A stretch of DNA of 8,994 nt from Candidatus Nanohaloarchaea archaeon (GTDB taxonomy: Archaea > EX4484-52 > GLR71), in NCBI GenBank assembly GCA_030594675.1, contig JAUVES010000018.1, positions 1 to 8,994 of the forward strand. The letters run 5' to 3'. The translations under genes and the position numbers were made by a program. The notes beneath the pieces are model-generated. The model saw only the letters and a program-made list of their open reading frames with translations. It searched no databases and was not told the origin of the DNA. Within the stretch, counting starts at the first letter, position 1. Each line of letters starts with the position of its first letter. Positions 1 through 6,100 of the stretch are shown one piece after another.

Positions 1-1601
1 TGATACCGGCATACACAATTACGCTAAATAGTTTTACAGGAACATACCAGCTTATGCTTTATGCTGCACTTGGTCTTGTATTGTTTGTGGAATTGATGGA
101 AAAATACACGCAATACAAAAAAGAGCACAGGCATTATACAATTCCCGCACTTTACGGTTTTGGTGCGCTGTTTGTTTTAGTAGGCTCTTTTTTCTCAGCT
201 GCGCTGGCAAAGTTAGTATCCTCTGCATGGGGTATGATATTTTTTAAGGAATCTGTGATAATGTCGACAGTGGCAGAAAGCGTTACATCTACCTGGCCTG
301 ACTTTACGCGCGGCTTAAGCACAGCATATGCTGCGGGAGCATTACCGTTTATGAGTGGAGTTCTTCCTGTTTTTTCAATATGGCTTTTTGCGTTTTTTGG
401 AATTTTTTTAATGATAAATGAAATTTTTAAGAAGAAAAATACGCTTTATTTTGTACTAATATTAATGGCATTTGTGAATTTGGTTTCTTATTTTAAATTC
501 CTTACAAATGCAGCTTCAGGCATTACAGCAAACCAGGCATTGCTGCAGGTAATATTTGTTTTTACTTTATTTCCTATTGTATATTTTGTGGGTAGGAAAA
601 ATTACAAGTATGCATTCATACTCTTTTTGTTTTATTCATCCCTTCTAGGGTTTTTGTCACGGGTCAGAATTCTTTTTATTGTAGGCCCTTATGCGTTTCT
701 TCTTGCAGGGTATGCAGTTACAAAGATAATCCATGCGGTTAAATATTCAAAAATAATGCAGGAAGCAAAAGACCTAAGCGGAAAGGTAAATATATATTCT
801 GTTGGTGCAGGCATTTTTGTGCTTTTGCTTATTGTGTCTAATTTTTCTGCAGGTTATGTAATCTCGACAAATTTGAGGCCGTCATTCGGGGGTGCATGGG
901 TTCCTGCAATGGACTTTTTAAAGACAAACACAACCGAGGATGCGGTCATACTTTCATGGTGGGATTTTGGATACTGGTTCCAGACTATGGGGGAGAGGGC
1001 AACTTTACTTGACGGCGGGAATTATTACGGTGCATTAGATGTGTATGCTGCACGGTATTTTACCGGGTATTACAATAAAACAGAACAGGAAGATTATCTT
1101 CTAAAATGGAGGCCTACACACATTCTTGTTGATTCTACAATGATTGGCAAATATGCTGCGATGTCAAAGATTGCAAATGACGGGAAGAAAGTTGAATCAT
1201 ATATGGAAATGGGAAAAACAGGCACATACCCTCAAGGAAATAGTTCTGTTATTGTGTATTCTGCATATTCTTACCAGGTCTGGATTCCGGTAACTCAAGA
1301 AGGCGCTCTTGGAGGAAATATTGTCCTTTCAGCCGGGCCCAATCAGGTGTATATCAAATACTTATGCACAGAAAACGGGCTTGTTGACTTAATGCCGCCG
1401 GATGATAAGCCTGCGACAGACTCCTGTGTCTTTATAACTCCAAATACTGTTCTTTTGGCGTCAAAAGACATTGGCGAATCCCCTTTCACAAAGCTTTTCC
1501 TTCAGGAAGGCGTTGGCCTTGATTATGTTACAGAGGTCTATAATAACGGCGCCATAAAGATATTTGAAGTTGATTATGAGCTTCTTGAGTCAAGAAATTA
1601 A
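1..1601 (+). CDS. aglB: STT3/AglB-type oligosaccharyltransferase, C-terminal part (5' partial)
   Basis: This is the catalytic subunit of the membrane oligosaccharyltransferase, which moves a glycan from a dolichyl-(pyro)phosphate carrier to Asn of N-X-S/T sequons outside the cytoplasmic membrane. The reading frame is open to the left edge (codons from base 3), so the ATG at 54 is internal and the N-terminal half with the first catalytic acidic residues is missing. Seen: about eight hydrophobic segments up to roughly base 870; a TVAE tetrapeptide at 267-278, matching the TIxE/SVSE loop motif; SRVRILF near 657-677, matching the conserved arginine region of the last membrane helices; the hallmark WWDFG at 957-971; and DSTMIGKYAAMS starting at 1131, which looks like the archaeal DK-type motif. 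Only about 210 residues follow WWDFG, so the soluble C-terminal domain is of the short kind. It ends in TAA 36 bases before the next glycosylation gene, suggesting an operon. Family assignment is very secure; the lipid and glycan used cannot be told from sequence. Confidence 0.95.
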   Translation, partial: IPAYTITLNSFTGTYQLMLYAALGLVLFVELMEKYTQYKKEHRHYTIPALYGFGALFVLVGSFFSAALAKLVSSAWGMIFFKESVIMSTVAESVTSTWPDFTRGLSTAYAAGALPFMSGVLPVFSIWLFAFFGIFLMINEIFKKKNTLYFVLILMAFVNLVSYFKFLTNAASGITANQALLQVIFVFTLFPIVYFVGRKNYKYAFILFLFYSSLLGFLSRVRILFIVGPYAFLLAGYAVTKIIHAVKYSKIMQEAKDLSGKVNIYSVGAGIFVLLLIVSNFSAGYVISTNLRPSFGGAWVPAMDFLKTNTTEDAVILSWWDFGYWFQTMGERATLLDGGNYYGALDVYAARYFTGYYNKTEQEDYLLKWRPTHILVDSTMIGKYAAMSKIANDGKKVESYMEMGKTGTYPQGNSSVIVYSAYSYQVWIPVTQEGALGGNIVLSAGPNQVYIKYLCTENGLVDLMPPDDKPATDSCVFITPNTVLLASKDIGESPFTKLFLQEGVGLDYVTEVYNNGAIKIFEVDYELLESRN

Positions 1602-1637
1602 GATTCTTTTAATAAAGTTTATACATAGAATAATTTT

Positions 1638-2642
1638 ATGTATGCTTTTATTTTATCTGCGATAATTACTTTTTTTGTAACAATAACAGTTATTCCTAAA
1701 TTTATTGTTTTTCTTAAAAATATCGGTGCTGTGGGTATAGACATACAAAAAAAAGAAAAAACAAAGGTTGCTGAAATCGGCGGGCTTCCGGTGCTTGTGG
1801 GATTTCTTTCCGGCATTCTTTGCTACATTGCAGTTCACACATTTTATTTTAAGACAACCGGATATATGCAGGTTTTGGCTGCAACCTTAACTGTGACTTT
1901 AATCGTCCTTATAGGCATGCTTGATGATTTAACAGTTCTTTTAAAAACGAAAAGCAAAGGGCAATTTCAAAAGAAAATCGGTTTTCGCCAACGGCATAAA
2001 TTTTTAATGCCTTTGGCTGCTGCTGTTCCTTTAATGGTTGTCAATTCAGGAGTCTCAACAATACAGCTGCCTTTTTTTGGTAATTTTGATGCAGGGCTTT
2101 TGTACCCTTTAATACTTATACCTTTAGGCATATTCGGCGCATCCAATGCGACAAACATGCTTGCGGGCTTAAACGGCCTTGAGGCGTCATTAGGTGTTGT
2201 TGCGCTTTCATCTTTGGGGCTCTATGCATATATCAACGGCTCTTTTTTTGCAGCAGCAATTGCTTTTATTTTTGTGTCTGCGCTTTTTGCGTTTCTTATA
2301 TATAACTGGTATCCTGCGCGAATTTTTCCCGGCGATTCCCTTAATTATACAATAGGGGCAGTGATTGCGTCTGTTGCAATTATAGGCAATGTTGAGCGGT
2401 TTGCGGTATTTATTTTTGCGCTGTGGTTTTTGGAGTTTTTTTTGAAGGCGCGATCAAAGTTTAAGGCAGAGTCTTTTGGTATTCTTCTTAAGAACGGTTG
2501 CATCAAGGCGCCGTATGAAAAAATATATTCTGTTACACACATTTTTATGAATGGGAAGCACACAGAGACACAGATTGTTGCAAGGATTGTTTTTGTTGAA
2601 ATTGTTGTCTGTGCTGCGGCGTTTTTGTTTTTTGGCGCATGA
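1638..2642 (+). CDS. Alg7/AglH-like polyprenyl-phosphate N-acetylhexosamine-1-phosphate transferase
   Basis: An integral membrane enzyme of the MraY/WecA/Alg7 family (Glycos_transf_4). The family transfers a sugar-1-phosphate, usually GlcNAc-1-P, from a UDP-sugar to a polyprenyl or dolichyl phosphate, the first step of lipid-linked glycan assembly. The 334 residues are mostly hydrophobic helices, about ten by eye. Landmarks: K43-x-AEIGG near residues 43-49; the Mg2+-binding type Asp pair GMLDD at residues 93-97; NATNMLAGLNGLE at 170-182, which follows the eukaryotic Alg7/DPAGT1 pattern more closely than the bacterial NxxNxxDGxDGL form; FPGDS at 230-234; and a His-containing cytoplasmic loop near 300 (VTHIFMNGKH). 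The ATG at 1638 is the first in frame, with no Shine-Dalgarno before it. An AT-rich TTTTAATAAAG at 1607-1617 could be a weak promoter, or the gene may be read with STT3 36 bases upstream. The sugar donor (GlcNAc or another N-acetylhexosamine) is not determined. Confidence 0.92.
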   Translation: MYAFILSAIITFFVTITVIPKFIVFLKNIGAVGIDIQKKEKTKVAEIGGLPVLVGFLSGILCYIAVHTFYFKTTGYMQVLAATLTVTLIVLIGMLDDLTVLLKTKSKGQFQKKIGFRQRHKFLMPLAAAVPLMVVNSGVSTIQLPFFGNFDAGLLYPLILIPLGIFGASNATNMLAGLNGLEASLGVVALSSLGLYAYINGSFFAAAIAFIFVSALFAFLIYNWYPARIFPGDSLNYTIGAVIASVAIIGNVERFAVFIFALWFLEFFLKARSKFKAESFGILLKNGCIKAPYEKIYSVTHIFMNGKHTETQIVARIVFVEIVVCAAAFLFFGA

Positions 2643-2681
2643 TTGATAGTTATTGAACACACTGGTTTAAAACTAATCATC

Positions 2682-2694
2682 AATGTTTAACATT
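2682..2694. promoter_or_regulatory. Inverted repeat, operator candidate 1 (AATGTT-T-AACATT)
   Basis: A perfect 6-1-6 dyad. Its outer five bases per arm, AATGT and ACATT, recur in the second dyad about 40 bases downstream. The location upstream of a DNA-binding protein gene fits an operator for autoregulation. AT-rich archaeal gaps give chance palindromes, so the function is inferred. Confidence 0.35.
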
Positions 2695-2716
2695 AACGGG
2701 CACACACAGTAATAAA

Positions 2717-2724
2717 CTTTAAAT
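2717..2724 (+). promoter_or_regulatory. TATA-box (box A) candidate CTTTAAAT
   Basis: An archaeal box A-like octamer preceded by an A-rich AATAAA stretch that could serve as the TFB recognition element. Its centre lies about 39 bases before the GTG at 2760 and 48 before the ATG at 2769, so a start site about 25 bases downstream would give a short leader. It overlaps the second dyad by three bases, as expected if a repressor competes with TBP. Confidence 0.4.
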
Positions 2725-2733
2725 GTGTACATT
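2722..2733. promoter_or_regulatory. Inverted repeat, operator candidate 2 (AATGT-GT-ACATT)
   Basis: A 5-2-5 dyad with the same half-sites as the one at 2682-2694 but a spacer one base shorter. It overlaps the 3' end of the box A candidate. A further ACATT lies at 2753-2757. Shared half-sites are what make this more than a random palindrome. Confidence 0.35.
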
Positions 2734-2759
2734 GTTAATTATCATCAATAAAACATTTT

Positions 2760-2993
2760 GTGGGGCATATGAAAGAAAATAAACTTGACGAGCGCATCGT
2801 GAAAGCTCTTACTATCAAGGCATTTGGCCAGACAATAGAGGAAACTGCAAAAACTGTTGGTGTCAACAGGGCAACAGCTTCGAAATATCTTGCAGTTCTT
2901 GAAGCAAAGGGACAAATAATTTCAAGACCTGTGGGGAAAGCAAAGCTTTATTATTTGAGAACCCGCAAACTGGAGCAGTTTTTAAATAAATAG
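2760..2993 (+). CDS. Small winged helix-turn-helix DNA-binding protein
   Basis: A 77-residue basic protein (68 from the downstream start to Lys) that appears to be a lone winged-helix domain, with no sensor or dimerisation extension visible. Counting from the GTG, helices 2 and 3 span about residues 25-48: TIEETAKTVGVNRATASKYL is a classical HTH with Gly34 in the turn and a recognition helix rich in Arg, Ser, Thr and Lys. A beta wing follows at about 52-66 (QIISRPVGKAKLYYL), as in MarR/ArsR-like and related archaeal regulators. The start may be GTG 2760 or ATG 2769; the GGGG at 2761-2764 is only four bases from the ATG and is a weak ribosome site at best. It reads toward the giant gene 51 bases downstream, and may be co-transcribed with it. 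Its targets are unknown; the dyads just upstream are the obvious candidates. Confidence 0.85.
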   Translation: MGHMKENKLDERIVKALTIKAFGQTIEETAKTVGVNRATASKYLAVLEAKGQIISRPVGKAKLYYLRTRKLEQFLNK

Positions 2994-3044
2994 GCTAAGT
3001 CCTAAGGCAATGGCTTTGAAAAATTAGTTAATATTGATGTTTGG
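2994..3044 (+). promoter_or_regulatory. Short gap before the giant gene
   Basis: Fifty-one bases, AT-rich in the second half (AAAAATTAGTTAATATT, 3019-3035). No Shine-Dalgarno precedes the ATG at 3045. The AT-rich patch could be a box A for a leaderless message, but its spacing to the start is short, so readthrough from the winged-helix gene is equally likely. Confidence 0.25.
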
Positions 3045-3128
3045 ATGTGTTTTGTTTTGAATCAGAAAAAAATACTTGTAGTTATAGGGATTTTGTTTTC
3101 TTTAGTTCTGGCTGCATCCTCACTCGCC
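3045..3128 (+). other. Signal peptide of the giant surface protein
   Basis: Residues 1-28: basic NQKK at 6-9, a hydrophobic core ILVVIGILFSLVLAA (10-24) and a small-residue exit SSLA ending at Ala28, a plausible signal peptidase I site. A lipobox is absent; the only early Cys (Cys2) precedes the core and is lost if translation starts at TTG 3057. Confidence 0.75.
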
Positions 3129-6100
3129 CTTACAATTCAAGACAATTACAACGAGAGCAGCACTAAAGACAATATCTCTTTTTTATCTCATGCCGAAATC
3201 GCATGCAATGGGTCTGACTGTTTCAATGAGCTTAATTATAGTATGAATCAAAGCTTTGTCGGGACAGGCACATACGCAGAGTTATCTGACAACACATGGC
3301 TTTTGACAGGAATATCCGATATTTTTTTAGTCCCTTTTTCTGTTTTATCTGAAAATGGTTTTTACATAAAAGCCCTTTTAACTTATGAGAACCTGACCCC
3401 TATTTCGTCTGAAGAGTTGATGTTTTACGGAGATGAAACCTTTATCGGCTCTAACATAACTGTTAGGGGTGGCTGGTCCCAGATATCCTGGTTTCCAAAT
3501 ACTTCCGGCACATACACTGTTAATATTACATATGCCGGGAACCAAAATCTCAGCACTTTGCCAAGCTTTAATTACACGCACTTTGAATTCTTACAGCCAA
3601 ACCAAATACAACCAACTGAGCCGAATGAAACAAGCGCTAATATAACCAAGATAACCAAGATTATACCTGAGATAACACCTGTTTTAACTGCAAACAAAAA
3701 ACACTTTGACCTGAATGAAAATCCGGCATTTGAATTTGAATATCTCAGTGAGGAGGAGATCGAAAAGATACATAATGTATCAGTTACGGGCCTTGTTAGT
3801 CCTATGAGTGCCGCAGGAATAGTGGCAGCAGCAAACGAAACCATAGAGGCATTTGTTTATGATTCTTCCGGCGAACTTCTTGATTTTATCCCGGATATAG
3901 AAAAAATAAGGGATGGGAAATTTTCCGTAAGTTTGCTTAAAGAAAGGTCATTTCCTGCAGGAATCTATAAATTAAGGATTGAACTGACAAAAGATGATGT
4001 AATCTATATACGAGAGCAGGAATTCCAGTGGGGGCTTGTCTCATTGAACACAGAAAAAAGCATATATCGACCCGGCGAGACTGCGGAGTTCATTATTGTT
4101 GTTCTGGATGAGGAAGGATATTCGGTCTGCGATGCAGATATTGATATGACTGTTTTTGATTCTCTTAGTGGAATGACAGATTATTCAACAGGCGATGGAA
4201 CAATAACCGCCGGTCTTGAGTGCGGGCTTTATGGTGCAGATTATTTGGCGCAGTCTGAGGGGAATCATATGATCTATATAGCTGCTCAATTCTCAGGCAT
4301 TGAGGTGGATTTCTCAACACATTTCCTTGTTCAGGAGATTTATGAGTTTGATATCATAAGGACTGCGCAGAGCAAGATTGACCCCACGAAACAGGATTGG
4401 TTTGATGTTATGATTGATATAGAGTCATTCACTGATGTGGGCAACGTGGCAATAACAGAGTTCGTTCCTTCTGTTTTTGAACTAGAGACAGACGCAACAG
4501 TCATAACAGATGGTGACATAAAGGTTCTGGTTTGGGGCAAGAGCCTGATAAGCAGCAGGACATCCGTCAGCTATTCTTACTCAGTCCCGGATATATGGCC
4601 TTACCTGTATGCTTTGGGCCCGGCAGAAATAACATACGGCACAAAAACATTTACAGAAGCCCGCCCATGGTATGTTGCAGTTGATCCAGTTAATCAATTG
4701 TTCTATGAGGATTGGGAAGCTAACAGTTTTGGTAATTGGACTAATACAGCCTGGACGATTGTTAGTGGAGACCGACAGCAGGGAACTTATGGTTCTAAAT
4801 GTCCGAACGATGCAAATTGTGATATGAATACTAATGTTGGTATTGATGCTTCTTCTGCTGATGAGATTAATGTGACTTTCATGTATAATGATGATGATTG
4901 TGACCCAGAGGATGTGATAATATATTTCAATGACAGTGACGGTGCTTGGATTAATATGGGAAGTATTGATGCGACGAGTTTAGGTGGTTCTGATGATACT
5001 TGGAACACTTATACTGTTTCAACTACTGCTTCTCAATACCAGCATGCCGGTTTCTCAGTAAGATTCTGGGCAGATCCGGAAGGGAATGGTGCAAATGATG
5101 AGAATTATTGGCTTGATAACATCAATGTTACAGTTCTTATTACAGACTCAACACCCCCGGCAATACAAAATGAAGCATTGAACACAACAGAGATAGACAT
5201 AAATGAGGCAGTCAGGCTGAATGCAACAACCTCTGACTCGGAAACAGATGTTACTGATGCCAACTTCACAATTAAATACCCTAACGGGACTTCTGCAAAT
5301 TTAACTGCAACTGAAGTTTCAGCAAATTACTGGGAGTACAACTTTTCAGATACCTCTCAAAGAGGGCAATACAACTGGACATACACTTATGCAACATCCG
5401 ATGGGGGGATGAATTCAACAATCACCGGGCTGACATTTGATGTTTATGATGTTTCGGCAATAGAAGTCACTTTCAATGATTCGAATCCTGACAGGTCCAA
5501 AACAGTCAACATCAAAGCCCGTCTAATCAATTCGACCAGTGACGGTGTTTTGGGGCAGAACATCACCTTTAAAGACGGAGCTTCTGTACTTGGATATGGT
5601 ATAACCAACTCTACAGGCTGGGCGGAGATTAACTGGAGCATAGATTCTGGTGAAACTGTTGGGGTGCACACAATCAACGCCACTTATGGCGGCAATGTCT
5701 CTGAGTATTACAGGGCAGGCTATAATGATACTGAAAGCGTTACTGTCTGGGCGGCGACTGCGGTATCGCAGGTTATTTTAAATAGCAGCAACCCGACTGC
5801 AGGGGATGTTGTTCGGATTGATGCGAAACTTGAGTATGATAATACAACCGTGATAGAAGACCAGAACATCAGCTTTTATTATGGCAGCACCCTGATTGGC
5901 TCCAGCCTGACAAATTCAACAGGCTGGGCCGTTATTGCCTGGGACACCACAGGGGTGTCTGGCGAAACATATTCAATCAATGCCACTTATGCCGGGAATT
6001 CCACTATTTATACTCAAGCAAGCCACAATGACACAGGACAGGCAACAGTTATTGCTTCGAATGTCATGGTCTACAGCACCGCAATATCCCCGGACGAAGT

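Larger units (their letters stand above)
2643..2759 (+). promoter_or_regulatory. AT-rich regulatory gap upstream of the winged-helix gene
   Basis: This 117-base stretch has no plausible gene. It contains a TATA-like box (2717-2724), two dyads with the same AATGT/ACATT half-sites (2682-2694 and 2722-2733), and ATCATCAAT as a direct repeat at 2676-2684 and 2741-2749. This is the longest non-coding gap in the window and the most probable start of a new transcription unit. Confidence 0.5.

Noticed and set aside
54..56. ATG at 54 as the true start of STT3
   Set aside because: The frame is open upstream to the window edge and the conserved N-terminal half of the family would be missing, so this Met is internal.
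2622..2633. T-rich run as an archaeal terminator of the Alg7-like gene
   Set aside because: It is within the coding sequence, and equal T-runs from Phe and Leu codons occur throughout this gene, so it carries no special signal.
2345..2683. Minus-strand open frame of 112 codons over the end of the Alg7-like gene
   Set aside because: Antisense shadow of a well-conserved membrane enzyme; no promoter or domain.
2994..3016. Possible hairpin after the winged-helix gene (GGCTAAGTCCTAAGGC region)
   Set aside because: CTAAG is repeated directly, not inverted; no stable stem can be paired.
3037..3060. ATG at 3037 as a start for the giant gene
   Set aside because: It is in another frame and stops after seven codons.
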